Source of the DNA: Penelope pileata
Lineage: Eukaryota > Chordata > Aves > Galliformes > Cracidae
Direction: 5' to 3'
Length of the DNA: 64,000 nt
Assembly (NCBI GenBank): GCA_013396635.1
Contig: WBMW01003931.1
Coordinates: forward strand, 177,651 to 241,650
Position numbers and translations under genes: made by a program. The notes beneath the pieces are model-generated. The model was not told where the DNA came from. It was given only the letters and a program-made list of their open reading frames with translations, and made no database searches. Within the stretch, counting starts at the first letter, position 1; the number at the start of each line of letters is the position of its first letter. This document shows positions 13,222 through 25,580 of the stretch, one piece after another.

Positions 13222-13589
13222 TGAGGGCTACTTTGAAAGTAATGCCTCTTGTTTTATTATGTTGGTCCATGACATCAGAGGTGGATGTTGGGGGTATGGC
13301 AGTAGGGGTTGAACCTTCCCACCAATATTCCATTCCATGTTGTTGCTGTGTGACAGATGGTAGCAGAGGGGCAGTCTGACCAAATGGCATCTGACATGGG
13401 AGTGTGGATGGAGCAAAGGGGTGGAATTGAATTCCTCCGTGCGGAAAATATAGCACCATGGTGACTATGTTGAAAAATTGTGTTTTCTAGCTGAAAATTT
13501 GCTCTATTAAATAGTGTTCTGATATTCTTTCTATCTGTTGTTGTTCCCATGAAAATAAATAGGAGGCACTACTTTCAGCGTAACCTATG
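13222..13589 (+). mobile_element. Galluhop-type mariner, internally deleted copy (368 bp) with TA target duplication
   Basis: The left end TGAGGGCTACTTTGAAAGTA pairs imperfectly with the inverted right end, which read in reverse gives CATAGGTTACGCTGAAAGTA, continuing on both sides to TGCCTC. TA flanks the element at 13220-13221 and 13590-13591, as expected for mariner insertion. Inside, on the + strand, is a transposase start (MASDMGVWMEQRGG then EFLRAEN, from about 13385), joined directly to the transposase C-terminus (GDYVEK..FLAENLLY, then stop). The catalytic middle is missing, so it could only have moved by borrowing transposase. Members of this family are found in galliform genomes. The name is from memory of the family and should be confirmed against a repeat library. 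Confidence 0.85.
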
Positions 13590-13784
13590 TAGGTCACAAG
13601 TTCTCCATTGCATCAAACAGTTTATTATGGACTGAAGTCACAGCAAAATAAAAAGCCAGGTGTTTCAGCTTTCCATTTCTCCAGTGAGACATTCAGCTTT
13701 CTGATTCCTTGTAGTTTTGTCTCCCTTGGTACCCACCCCAGCATGAAATACACCATGGCAAACTTGTAACCCCACTTGAGCACA

Positions 13785-13996
13785 ATCATAGAATGCCTTA
13801 GGTTGGAAAGGATCAGATCATACTGCCCAGGGCCCCATCCTACCTGGCCTTGAACTCCCCCAGGGATGGAGCATCCACAGCTTCTCTGGGCAGCCTGTGC
13901 CAGTGCCTCACCCCCCTCTAAGTAAAGAATTTCCCCTTAACATCTAATCTAAACCTCCCCTCTTTTAGTTTAACACTGTCCTGTTTGCCTTCAATC
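13785..13996 (-). mobile_element. CR1 LINE 3' end fragment
   Basis: Starts with AATCATAGAATGCCTTAGGTTGGAAAGG-type sequence, the reverse complement of the CR1 3' end, and continues through the usual 'gcatccacagcttctctggg' region into the end of ORF2 and 3' UTR. About 210 bp survive and the copy is 5'-truncated near 13996. It is somewhat diverged, with a deletion close to the 3' end. It lies 195 bp beyond mariner copy 1. Confidence 0.93.
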
Positions 13997-15151
13997 AAGA
14001 AAGTGTCCTTACTGTTGGAGCTTTTGTGAAGGAGAGCTCAAGAAAAAAAAAAAAGAAGAAGAAGATAGAGCTTGTATGAGGGAAAGGAGAATTTCTTTTA
14101 CCGAAAAAGAATTATTTAGAAGATGATGTCTGATGAGGGGTCACTGAATTTATAGTGTGCACACTGGGTTAAACACTCGATATAAAGCTGCAAACTCCCC
14201 ATTCCAAAATGCTATGGCAGGCTGACAGATTGCACAGTAGAAAGAAGAGGTAAAATTGATAGTGTTACCAACCACCTTGGCATGAACAATTACATTAATG
14301 CTAGGTACCAAATGCTGAAAGACATTGTTTAGACAGCATCTGGGTGGTAAACTGTATTTGAAGAGGCAGGCCAATATCTCAGCTATGACTTCCCCAATTT
14401 CTCATTGGCTGTTACTCATTTATCCTCTGTGATTAACACCATCTACAACCCAGAGATTTAAGTCTTTCAAAGCTCTGCTTTTCTACCCACAAGTACAAAG
14501 CTCAATAGTTGCTAGATTACTTAGCACACCTGGTGAGGAGTGTTCAATATCCGATAACTTTAAGTGTTCAGGGTACTCGTTCTGTTAAATTGCATTAGTC
14601 TGACTGGTACCTTGACAACTCCACTGAAAACATGAGAACACTGCACGATTCAGAAATGACCGTGAAAGTATAAGATACAAAGATGGTATTGATTTCCAAC
14701 ATTTCTGTAACTAAAACCTGTTCTACAAAGATCTAAAAATCAGAAGAAGCTACAAAAATGCAAAGAAAAATGACAAGAGAAAAGAAAACCAGAACATCCA
14801 GATTGTCTTTACGCTCAGAGACATCCCAGTGCAACCTGGAAATCAATTATATTTCTCTTTTATTTCAGACAGAGAAGTTATTGAAGATGAAAAGCCAAGT
14901 GAAAAGAAATAAAAAACAAATCCCAGCACAAAACCTGAGAATACTTTGCTGCTTTATTCTATTACAACTAATATACTATTATCTCCCGCATCTATTAAAG
15001 TCTACTTATGGGTTTTCCCTCTTTGAAACCCTTCATTTATAACAGACTGTCTCCATTTTCAGAGCATCTCACTTTTCCATTCCAAGCAGCTAGTATACAT
15101 CCACCACTTCATAAACAGGAGAAACAACAAAGTATAAGACAATGCTAATCA

Positions 15152-15178
15152 AGAGTGATTAGAGCGATTAGAGTGATT
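15152..15178. repeat. Three tandem copies of a 9-bp unit
   Basis: AGAGTGATT, AGAGCGATT, AGAGTGATT stand in direct succession; the middle unit has one T-to-C change. This is a minimal tandem repeat, probably from replication slippage. Confidence 0.85.
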
Positions 15179-16132
15179 AGCACACTTCTCGCATGCAAAG
15201 TTCAGGAGAAAAAAAAACTTTTCAATGCATCTAATATTTCAAGAATCCCTTTCCATGTAAGAAGTTTCTTCAGAATTTGAAACAATCAGAAAGACTGAAT
15301 GTCTTCACCAAAACTGATCTATTTAAAAAAATTAAAAATAAAAACCCATAAACATGTCCATTAAAATTGGTGAAATTAGTGAATCACCTGTTACTTTTAT
15401 GTAATTGAAAAAAAAGAGAAATGTTCAAGACTATAAATCACCAGCAGGAAGATCAGTAACTTGTATCCATGGTAGGAAGAGGATGTTGTAAATTCCTATT
15501 CTCCTTAAAATGGTGAAATATTTACATTGCCAGTAGGCCATCCTTCTTCAATTGCATTTCCCTTTGGTTTGCAGCATGAAAGTTACTTCACAGGCTTTGA
15601 AGAGGGACAATGAGCAGAAACTGGAGACATGGATGCTTCTGATCCAGTGTGAAAGCCGTGAAGGTGTCCATGAGGGATTTGCATGCTACAAATGCCTGAG
15701 TACGACCTTTCACATCCAGGTGTGGGAAGGTCTGAAGCCAAACCCCAATCCAGTGCAGGAGTTTCTTAGCTGACACAGTTTCCTATTAAGCTAATGCTAT
15801 CCAAGTCAGGGAATGCTAAACACACCTCTGATGAAGCATGTCAGGCTTTCAGGAATCAACAAACCTTTCATAGTGAAGCCAGGTTTTCCAGTAATTCTTC
15901 AAAGCACATTAGCAAGTGTAAGTCCAAAGCAGAAACCTGTCTGTATCTTCTCATATTAAACTAACAGAGCACATGGCAGAGAGGTTTCAGGTGCCAACAG
16001 TCCTAAAGGATCCCCCAAAGCACATCTTCATTCCGTTTCTTTCTCTATGGCTTTCATTCGTGAGCAGGCGAACTGGATACAGAAAAGTTACTCTCACTAT
16101 TTAACAAGACATTTGCATACAGTTTCCTTCCT

Positions 16133-16801
16133 TTGTTTTGTTTACCCAACATGAGCTGGGTTTTGGGTTGTCAGAGTTTCTATGGAGAAGCCCTAAGAAA
16201 TGAAGAATCAACACCCTTTAAGTCGACCTGGAAGACCTGTGTGAGCTGCCCTTCCCCTGTCCTCCCATCTGCACACAGGGCTCTGAGCAGACTCGCAGGG
16301 AGGACAAGACAAACTCAAAGTTCTTTCGCCAGGATGGTAATTCTTTCCTACCTTTCTTGTGCGTTATTGGCAAAGCTTTTCTTTCAGCATCCAGAAACCA
16401 GTCTCTCACTGAGTTCCCCCACTGTGCAAAGCCCCCATAAGCATTACTCCCTCAGGAAAGCAGGTTCCCACGTCTCCTTCCCTGCAAGCCTCCCCACCCC
16501 GTACAAACACTGCTTGACATTAGAAGGCACAGAGAGATCAGGAGCACCCACCAGCACCTGGATAGCCCACAGCAGGGAGCTTGGCAGAGACTCGGTTGTG
16601 GGAAATAGCCTGTCACGGAGTTTACCACATTGTAGAGACAGCTTTTACATTTTTTGTCCTCTGCAGCTGTGGTTTGTAAAAGAAAATCAGGAGTGTTATA
16701 GCTCGGATCTGGTCTCCCGCTTTCTGACAATTACCGGCTCCCTTCTGTCAGTGCAGAACCCCACCATGTCAGCAGTGTACCTTCTCTTGAGCCCCCTGTA
16801 A
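16133..16801 (+). other. Unrecognised 222-codon open reading frame, doubtful as a gene
   Basis: An ATG-initiated frame of 222 codons, the longest in the window after the KCNJ6 exon, in a locally GC-richer patch. The predicted product is rich in Ser and Leu, with no signal peptide, repeated motif or domain that I recognise. Its composition resembles translated noncoding DNA. A splice structure, polyA signal placement and promoter are not evident. It may be chance, an exon of a noncoding transcript, or an unrecognised repeat. I give it no function. Confidence 0.15.
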
Positions 16802-18202
16802 AAGTACCAGGCCCACTTCAGCAAGAGCCACTTGGACAAAAGCATGGAGGTGCCAGGAATACAGAGCATCCAGGGGAGGTTCATCCCATGCTTTGGGTCT
16901 GGCAAGAATCTGAGCACTTACACACGTAGCACATGAGTTGAGGACGATGCTGTGTACAGCCTCAAATGCCTCAGTGGATCAGGAATCTCATGTTGCATGA
17001 TTGCTGCTGGCCCTGGCTTTACCTGTGAAAACAGAGCAGGAAGTAGACCTTCCTTTCTGTGAATATGGGCTTACTCTGCAGCTCAAAGTCTCTCAACCAG
17101 AGGCCAACAGTTTCATGTCAAGTAGGAATAGACTGGAGCAGAAGGACTGAAAACAACGGCAGCTTTATGAGGAGATGGAAGAGAAAAAATGCCAGGAGTC
17201 TTTTTAATTAAAAATCCTAAAAGGTCCTTTAAAACCACTGAACCTGAAGCCCAGCACAATACAGCCTCTGGAATTGCACCCTGAAATTACTGCCTGAGCA
17301 ATAGCTTCTCTTAGAGGAGATCCAGGCTGCCCTTCTTTGCATTAATGTTCCTAAGATAATACCATGGACAACTAAGTGCATTCAGCCTGCCAAAGAAAGG
17401 GAGCATTTTGTGAACACTGAGCTCTACCTTTCCCACAACGACCTGGCAGGAACATTATACACTTCTTCCTCCAACAAACATACTTACCCCTTGTCTAGCT
17501 GAATTTTATCTCTTATTGATTTTGCCTGGGCCTCATAACATCAGTATATTATGTTAAACAGTACTGAGAGGATAGGCAAGATGGGAGAGCAAGCACTTCC
17601 TTATTGATTTGACAAGGAGGCTTTACCAGAAACAATGCACACACTAATGCTAAATATAAAAACAAATAATCAAGGTAATTGCAAGAGAGGAAAGGTGAAA
17701 GCAAGCCAGTCAGTCAATTTGTTAAAATTGATCGCAGATGGAAAGCAAGAGGTTGCTCATTTAGCCACAGCATTCCTGCAGTAGGAACTTGTACTTAATT
17801 TGCATGTGAACAGTATTATGCTCCGATTGCCTACACTCAGGTCAGCCACAAAAAGCTGAAATCAGTTGTAACTAACAGACATTTATCACAGTCAGCTGTT
17901 ATTAATGGCTTGCCAGATGTTGCTAGTGGAGCTTGCTCTGCATAAGACCGTGGTAATAAATACTTTATCACAGTGAAAGTGTAGTGCCTGTTGTGTTGTG
18001 TGCTGGGGATGGTCCTGTGGCACATCAGGGCATCAGCTCAGAGCTCAGCCTGAAGGTTAAGAGGGAAAAGGGGTTGTAGCTTCTTTGGTACCTGCGCAAG
18101 TAACACCACTGTGCAGTCATTATACATTTCCTTGCTCTTCGTGAAAGTCTGTGAGTGACATTATTTGTATTTTTGTATTTCTTGCATTATTATACCATTA
18201 TC

Positions 18203-18690
18203 ATAGAATCATAGAATGACTTAGGTTGAAAGGGACCTTAAAGATCATCCAGTCCCAACCCCCTGCCATGGGCAGGGTTGCCCCCCACCAGCTCAGGCTG
18301 CCCTGGGCCCATCCAACCTGGCCTTGAGCGCTTCCAGGGATGGGGCACCCACAGCTCTCTGGGCAGCTGTACCGGTGCCTTGCTGCCCTCTGAGTAAAAA
18401 ATTTCTTCCTAACATGTAACCTGAATTTCTCTTCTTACAATTTAAAGCCATTCTCCCTCATCCTACCACTATTAGACCGTGTAAAAATGTTGGTTCCCCT
18501 CCTTCTTGTAAGCTCCCTTCAAGTACTGGGAGGCCACAAAGAGGTCTCCCTGGAGCCTTCTCTTTTCCAGGCTGTACAAGCTCAGCTCCCTCAGCCTTTC
18601 CTCATAGGAGAGGTGCTCCAGCCCTTTCCTCCAGGCCTCTTTTCCAGTGCCTGTGAGCAGGTAAACCCTATCTGCTCCCTTGGACCCCAT
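18203..18690 (-). mobile_element. CR1 LINE fragment, 3' UTR plus the end of ORF2
   Basis: Opens with the TCATAGAATCATAGAATGAC form of the CR1 3' end in reverse, followed by the 'cttaggttg aaagggacctt' block and the 'ccaacctggccttgagc' block. It ends in the ORF2 C-terminal region, where the minus strand reads LEHLSYEERLRELSLYSLEKRRLQGDL followed by a YLKGAYKKEG-like stretch. Homology fades near 18650-18700. It is 5'-truncated as usual for CR1, and the 3' repeat with two intact octamers is well preserved. Confidence 0.95.
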
Positions 18691-21600
18691 TCACCAAGAG
18701 ATGCCAGCTGAGATGGGGAATGCAGTGCTTTTTTCACCTTCCTTTTATGCTGCTGATCATTTCAAAATCCTCTGGGAATGCTGATTTACAAGCTCACCAC
18801 TCTCTTGGGCTCCAGAGGAAAGCAGTAACTATCTCCAGTCTTCTTGGCGGCCACAGACATCAAGCAGAAGGAAATGCTCTGCTACTGCTCCCTGTTGCCT
18901 GCTTGGGGAAGCTTCAAAAAAAAAGCTTCTAATGCAGCTTCATATACTGGCCTTCCTGTCACACAAGCTGGAGGAAGAGTAACAGCCCCAAAATAAAGGG
19001 TTTAGTCACCATTTCAGAGCTCAGTATCTAATGGGAAAAAAAAAAGTGTTTGTATACAGATAAGAAAGAGGTTCCTGTCTGTCTCCCCCACTCTTCCTGA
19101 ATGCATACTCATTGCTTTGTATTCCATGTATCTCAGGTCCTCATTATTCGTTTCACACATGACTCCCACATATTCTGTGTAGCTGGAAATAAATATGCAT
19201 TGGCTAACACAAATAAGGTCCATATTGGGATATATGGGAGGTGTGAAAGTCAGAGACAAGCTCAAAATCTTAATCTAATCCTTATAAAAATTGTAATAAT
19301 AATGATAAAGCTTCCCAAGTGACAAGATCCAAGTAAACTAGCAGATTTTTCACTTTTCTGCCTGCACATTATGTCTGGGTAACTCTCAGCTGCACTGACC
19401 CTAACTCTAACCCTTCTGCAATTAATATTTCAAAGAACATTTCTTATGAGGCTTCTCTTAATCATCACCCTAGATGTGCCTGAAAATCACATCAAGACAC
19501 AGGCTATGAGGCATTTGTATGGCAAATATCTTATTCACTGAACAAATGCTTAAATTATTCTATTATAATGCTTCAATTATTCCAGCTTAAAATCTGTACA
19601 CATGGGTCAAAACTGGCTAAATATTTTTCAACTAATTTTAACTTTTTTCCCAAGGAAGAAAGTATGAGGATCATATATAGAGCCATTATTATGCTTTTGG
19701 GTTAGATTAATAGCAAAATGGCGGTGGCATTCTCAAGAGAGTTAGGAAAAGCTAATACTTTTCTTATTTCTTCTTCACCCTATCTCACTCCCAATGCCTA
19801 TGGTAGGCACCAGGTAGAAAGAACAACCCCAGTTCAAATCCTGTCTCTGCCTTACTCAAAGGCAAATCCAATACTTCTCACCCCGTGTAATGGCCGTGTC
19901 TGTGTCTAAAAAAAGAGAAACTTTTTATGGATGGCACTTGCCTTTTCTCCTCCCTGCCCTGTGACTCTGTCATTTTTCTGAACACTCTGTTGTAAATCCA
20001 AATTGTTATTATTTATAGGCAGACAGACTAATTCATCAGATCCTATTTTTAATTGCCAAATATCATGAAAAATATCCCCTCCAAATCAATCTGAGGATGT
20101 TTTCTTCAGTTCAGCCACCATCTAAAAGGCAGTTGTACACAAAATCTTACTGTGAAGCCAAATGAGAATGCTTTTTCAATATCTGAAAAGAACTGATCAC
20201 ATTTCTTCTGCATACTAACCATTAAAACTGAATTGCTTTGAAATTTTGATTTTTACCAAGAAGTTCTTTGTGTCCATCTTGTTCATTGCTGGCTAATTAC
20301 CACCTTTGCAGACAATCTACATGGTTAGATCTCCTTGGAAACTAGCAAGGCTAGGAAAAAAATAAGTGTAAGACTCTGTATTTGAACTCAGAAATCATTT
20401 TATAGCAGTGAAGTAAGACCCTTTCACCTCTGATGTCAACTGATTATGGTATTTACATGAACAAGAAAATCATCCAATCAGAATAGAAATAAAATATCTT
20501 TCTTAGCATCTATCCACTTCTTATGAGCCCCTCATTAACCTTTCCCATACATTCATGTCCACTGGTGCTCCCACACTGGTACACATACTAGGATAGCAGA
20601 ATCTCTCTAAAGCTTTTCTTATTTCATTAAAAATGAATCCATGCACATTTCTCCCACTTAACATGCTCTGTTCTAAAAGTCCTCACTTGCACCTGCTGTC
20701 CCTACGAAGGCACTAATCACATCCTTTGGGACAGCCAGGTGGGTTCACGTGGTGCTTGATCTGCTGAGGGCTCAGGCACTGCAGTGGGCAGCCAAACCCC
20801 TGTCTCACAGCTGGCAAAACATTACCTTCTGCCGCTGGCCTTGGCCTCACAAATGGGCTTTGAGTTAGTTTTAAACAGAAGAAAATCAGAAACCTATCCA
20901 ACACACAAGCTAATTTGTTTGCAAATGTTCTCCTTGTTTTATGCACAGAAAACAGCTCTGAAGCAGCCAAGCTCTGCCAAGCTCTATTTTTACCCTCTCA
21001 ATTTTCCATTTAATTTTGCTTTGGGATGCACAAGAAGTGTGTTCTTGTTACCAGTCTATTCATTTATCAAAAGATCTGTTCCATGAGCTCAATACTTTTG
21101 TTTACTGCATAGGAGCTCTTTTCTCTTAAAAAGGTCAGCCTCTTTATCTACTATTCCTTTAAGTGAGTCTAGCTACATGTACCTGACTACAAAACACAAA
21201 ATTCACATTTTATTCCAGCGTATTGCTTCGTGTAGTAGCTCTAACAAGAACAACCTGTATTTCTGATGTCTATGAGCAAATCCCTGAAAGCAAGCTCGTA
21301 CATTTCATAGGCAGATTTTCTCTCTATACAAATTAGGGAATATGTGAAAAGCAGAGCTACTCTTTTCTCTCAGGACATCTAAAAGCTATGAAAGCTTTGA
21401 ATTATTTGTGCTCCTGCTGAGCTTTGCTATCTCCAATAAAGATAGCTTTGCTAGCTGAAGGCTAATGTACCATCTAAAATGTCCATTATTTAAAAAACAT
21501 AATATCAGTTCAGCCTATTCTGGAAAGATCCATACATGCTGTGGAAAGAAAATTTAAATCCACACTAGGATTTTATTTTTGTATTAAACACTAAATTCAT

Positions 21601-21910
21601 CCGTCCAGAACCAAATGCTATTAAGACTTCTTAACAGATTTGCAGAAACTGGATGTAGTGATGTAGCCAGCTGGGATAACGTGGGAACCCAGCACTGACA
21701 ACTCTTCCTGTTTGTTCAGGAAGGTTCAAGATACTCTCAAAGTACATGACTTTTGGAGAGGAAACAGAAGATCTGGTGACTCACACATTGGAGCAATCCT
21801 GGTGAATGATGGGTGGTTTTCAGTCAAACTGGAAGAAAATTATGTGAAAAATTAAATGCAGATCTAGAAGTCCTTAAATCTTTTAAGTATTATTTAACAA
21901 AATAAGAAGG

Positions 21911-21946
21911 GGAAAAACAAACAAATGGAAACAAACAAACAAAAAC
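21911..21946. repeat. (AAAC)n low-complexity tract
   Basis: Imperfect run of ACAAACAA-type units interrupted by TGG. Likely an old A-rich tail or simple expansion. Confidence 0.8.
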
Positions 21947-22197
21947 ATAGAAAACCTTTTCCCAATCCAAAACAAGCATTACAAAATCTTCCATATAGTC
22001 CCTCCATCTTGAGGTTATTTATTTGATCCTTTTGAACAGCCTTATTTATTGCCTAAAGCAAGTTAAAGTGTTACTGTGAAAAAGGAGTGAAAATTTGAAT
22101 TCTAAAACTGTTTCTGAAATGCTTTTATACTTAAGTATTTCAGACATAAAATATTGCATTTTTGAAAATCTGAAATTAAAAGTCTTTTCCATCATAA

Positions 22198-22221
22198 AAT
22201 GGGATTTTATAAAATCCCATT
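22198..22221. repeat. Perfect 24-bp palindrome with no spacer
   Basis: AATGGGATTTTA is followed immediately by its exact reverse complement TAAAATCCCATT. The flanking bases (A at 22197, G at 22222) do not pair, so the symmetry ends sharply. The surroundings are AT-rich intron. No transposon end or known binding site explains it. Confidence 0.95.
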
Positions 22222-24807
22222 GGCCAAATTGAATTCAACTTACAAAATGTTTCAATGCTTACAATTCCTTCTTGCATCCTATTACCATGTAGAAAAAGGA
22301 TAATAGCAATTATAGCAATTCCACAGCAACTTCTTTGATTCTTTTTTTTCTTTATATAACTTTGTACTTTATTATGTAGCTTAAATGAAATAACATAGCA
22401 AATGGTAGTTTAGACATCACTGGACTGTTTATTCCAACACAAAAAGTTGCTATTTGTTGACATGGAAACATCTTTTTTTTGTGTTTTTGACTTACATTTT
22501 CAGTTCTGTTGAGTCTGAGATTGTAATAGCCTGAATATATCTTTTAACAAATTCATATGCAGATGGGTAAAAAATCCTGTATAGCTGATGCACGACAACA
22601 ATTGCATGCTGCTTTTCTTTCAAAATAAAAAAAGCTAAGAAAAAATCTCAATTGAAACCAAACTTATGCTCATTCAATCTTTTGCTCTGATTCAACTAAA
22701 TAACTTTTTAAAGAGGCATGGGATTGAGTCAGGCTTATGTTTTAGTACTCAATTTTCTTTGTAGACAAAGCTACAAACTCTGATCTAAACAAGTCTGTCG
22801 TTGAACATGAAAGTTCTCCTATCAAAGAACATGGGCATCAGGCAGATCCAACCTGTGACTGCACTCTTACTGCCTGAAAACCGAAGTGTGCATCCCTTCT
22901 GGCTCCACACACAGCAGGAGCAATGTTTCTGAAGATACTTCACAGGAAAATTACAGGAAATAACTATTTGAAAAAATACTTGGCTGTGAAAGGGTAGTTT
23001 GGGGAGTAATAGCATTCACATGAAAAAAAAATCCCTCCCATACAAACTCTTTGGCATTTGATAACATGGTTAGTTCAGTCTGTTTTCATGGTACCGGTAA
23101 TAATTTAATATTTCTGAGACCTCCAGACACTGTCAAAATTTGCTATGCTTATCTTTCAGAATCTAACTGAAGATCTAAAATAAATCTAAAAACCTAAGTA
23201 TCAGCTAAAAAGTTTCAAGAGTGATTGGGAGGAGGCCAGACAGAGCAATGGCTCATTTCCTTAGAAAGCATTGCTCAGTACTGTTCTGCACTTACTCTTT
23301 CTAAGTTATCAAAACAGTACAGCCTGAAGTCTTTTATCCAGCTGAAATTATGAAGCTTTTTAAGAAACCTCTTTTTCTAAACGTCCTTCTATATGTCACT
23401 TCTAGCCTTATTTGTTATTTTTTCTCTTCCGCCTATAAACTGCACAAACTAGAGGTGGGAAGTCAGTAGCAAGAAGCTAGGTCTTTGTTTTTCACAGTGT
23501 CTTCTTTCACCAGAGAAAGTGGATGAAGACAGTGATGACTTTATAATTTAGTGTTCAGAAAGCAGCTGGAGCCTTGGTACCAAATGAAGTAAGAAATTGG
23601 AAAGAATGTGACAACTGTTCAGATAAGTTGGTTGGTTGCAAGACGGGTAAATGACAGGGACCCAAGACAGTTTTTACGTGGCAATGTTTGGACGCAAGAG
23701 TTTGGTTTTGTATGTTAGGCCAAATGAACAACAACACTCATCTTAACCTACAGATAAGCTGCATACATCCACCGAGTCACCACCATTAGAGACAGCAGTG
23801 GTTACAAAAAGCTTGTTTCCCTACTACATATGAGAATAATCTTATAATTATTTTTCCTAAGTGTGCAATAAAGTTAAATTAAAATCCTGCCTGATTTTTT
23901 AAGGGAGGAGCACCTTCCTGTTCTGAAACACGTTGCCTAGGAGAAAAAGCCACTGAAATCTTCCCTTGACTGTGGAGAAGCTAATAAGAAAGAAATCTCC
24001 ATTACCAAATAAAAAGCAAAATATGTTCTTGGCTGTTTCACTTTTTCCCGTTCTTTCCAGCTTCTTCTGTAACTTCATGAAACAGTAATTGCAGAAGGAA
24101 AACCAATACACTTAAGCAATGTCTGTGACCTGGGGGCAGCCTCTGTGGGGTACAGTTGGATGTAAACTGAGAGGAAAAAGAAAACATGATTTAAAGAAGG
24201 GAGTTTGTAACATGTGTTCATTCTTTTGAGAACTGGGGGACAAAGGGAGGGAGTCAGTTATCTGCACTTCGAAGTCACTATTGTCTGCAGTCTGTATTTC
24301 TTGGAAAAGCAGACATTGCAAGTGACAGTCTCTCTGGCACAAACACCTCATCTTTAGTAATGGCTTTCAGGCTGCTCTCCCAAAGCCTTGCTTCTCTAGA
24401 AAGCTGCTAGTAGGCAAAATCAGCTGCGAAGTAGCAGTCAGTCCACTTTGTATCATAGCACACATGCACATTGCCCAAAACACTAACACGGTATCGTCTC
24501 CCTCAAAGAAAGTTGTCTTGGCCTGGGGAAATTTTACTCAGTGTAGGTGATGTTTTGCAGAGGAAAATTAAATGCTCTCAAATTCATCTCAGATCCCCTA
24601 TCCCTAAGCTGATCAGATCCAAGATCTGGATGAATAATAAAGTGTCTTCTGCCCATTTCTGGAGGAAAGTACTATAAATTCTTGTGCTTGGTCTGCAGGC
24701 TTACTTCATTGAATAAGTTATTTTCTTCACTGGACTAGTAAAGCGTAGTGATTGAATTAAGTTCTTCCCTTCCGACAAAAATCTTCTTCTCCATTCTTCC
24801 TATGCCT

Positions 24808-24830
24808 TATATATATGATAGATATATATG
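24808..24830. repeat. TA-rich imperfect repeat
   Basis: Two runs of alternating T and A are separated by GATAG, so the tract can fold on itself. Ordinary AT-rich intronic low-complexity DNA. Confidence 0.8.
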
Positions 24831-25580
24831 ATCAAAGCAGAGCAAACTGTCAGGGTATGGCTGTGCAGCAGTCAAGATGGTTCCAACACCTGCCCATGAA
24901 GCTATACGAATATTCAGGCACAGAGCTGTCTCAAGGCAGGCAAAAACTGTATCTGGCTGTCCCAAGCATGAGGATGTGAGTAAAGCCCTCCTTACCTCAG
25001 GAGGGGGAAGGAAAGAGGATAGCTGAGAGAGAAAACTGCAGGCAGGAAAGTGGGAAAACTAACGACAGTGACTCCTTTTGAAAGACTCTATATATCTCCA
25101 CTCAAGTGACCTAGCTGGGCAAATAGACTTTGGTCAGGGCAACAGCCATCTGCCTTGATTTCTAAACTTTCCACACACTAGAATAAGCACCAGACCCATC
25201 AATTTTCTGACTACATCTACAAGGCTAAATAAAACCAGATCAGAAATTGTTCTGCAGCCTTGAAGGAAAGAGGTTCAGATTATCCATGGCATGTTGCAGT
25301 GCACTTGGCCCTGCAGTCTCTGTTGCACACCATCTGCTCAAGGCAGATGATGGCATGAGGGCCTGTGGAGATGCTTGAGGTAGCAAATCCCTCTGTGACA
25401 CAATTGTCCAATGAAAGTAAAAGAAGCCAAACGATTGCAATCTCATCCATGCTGTCTAATGGGAACTATACTTGGAACATGCTATCATCTCCCAAATCAT
25501 TCCCATATATCATCTCAGAGCACTATTGGCACAGTCCAGAGACAAGATAGGCAGCAGGCTAATATTTATCAATATGGATA

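Larger units (their letters stand above)
13997..18202. other. Intronic DNA without a recognised gene
   Basis: Holds a purine tract (A-rich, then GAA repeats) at 14041-14065, a 9-bp triplicated repeat at 15152-15178, and an unusually long open frame at 16133-16801 discussed separately. Around 17840-17940 the sequence is compositionally like conserved noncoding DNA, but that cannot be shown without alignment. I see no exon with convincing coding character. Confidence 0.5.
18691..25580. other. AT-rich intronic DNA without a recognised gene
   Basis: Nearly 6.9 kb of unique AT-rich sequence. It contains a short telomere-like stretch at 19399-19413, an (AAAC)-type tract at 21911-21946, a perfect 24-bp palindrome at 22198-22221, and a TA-rich tract at 24808-24830. 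All open frames are short and overlap on both strands. No transposon body is recognisable, so any that exist are old and decayed. Confidence 0.55.
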
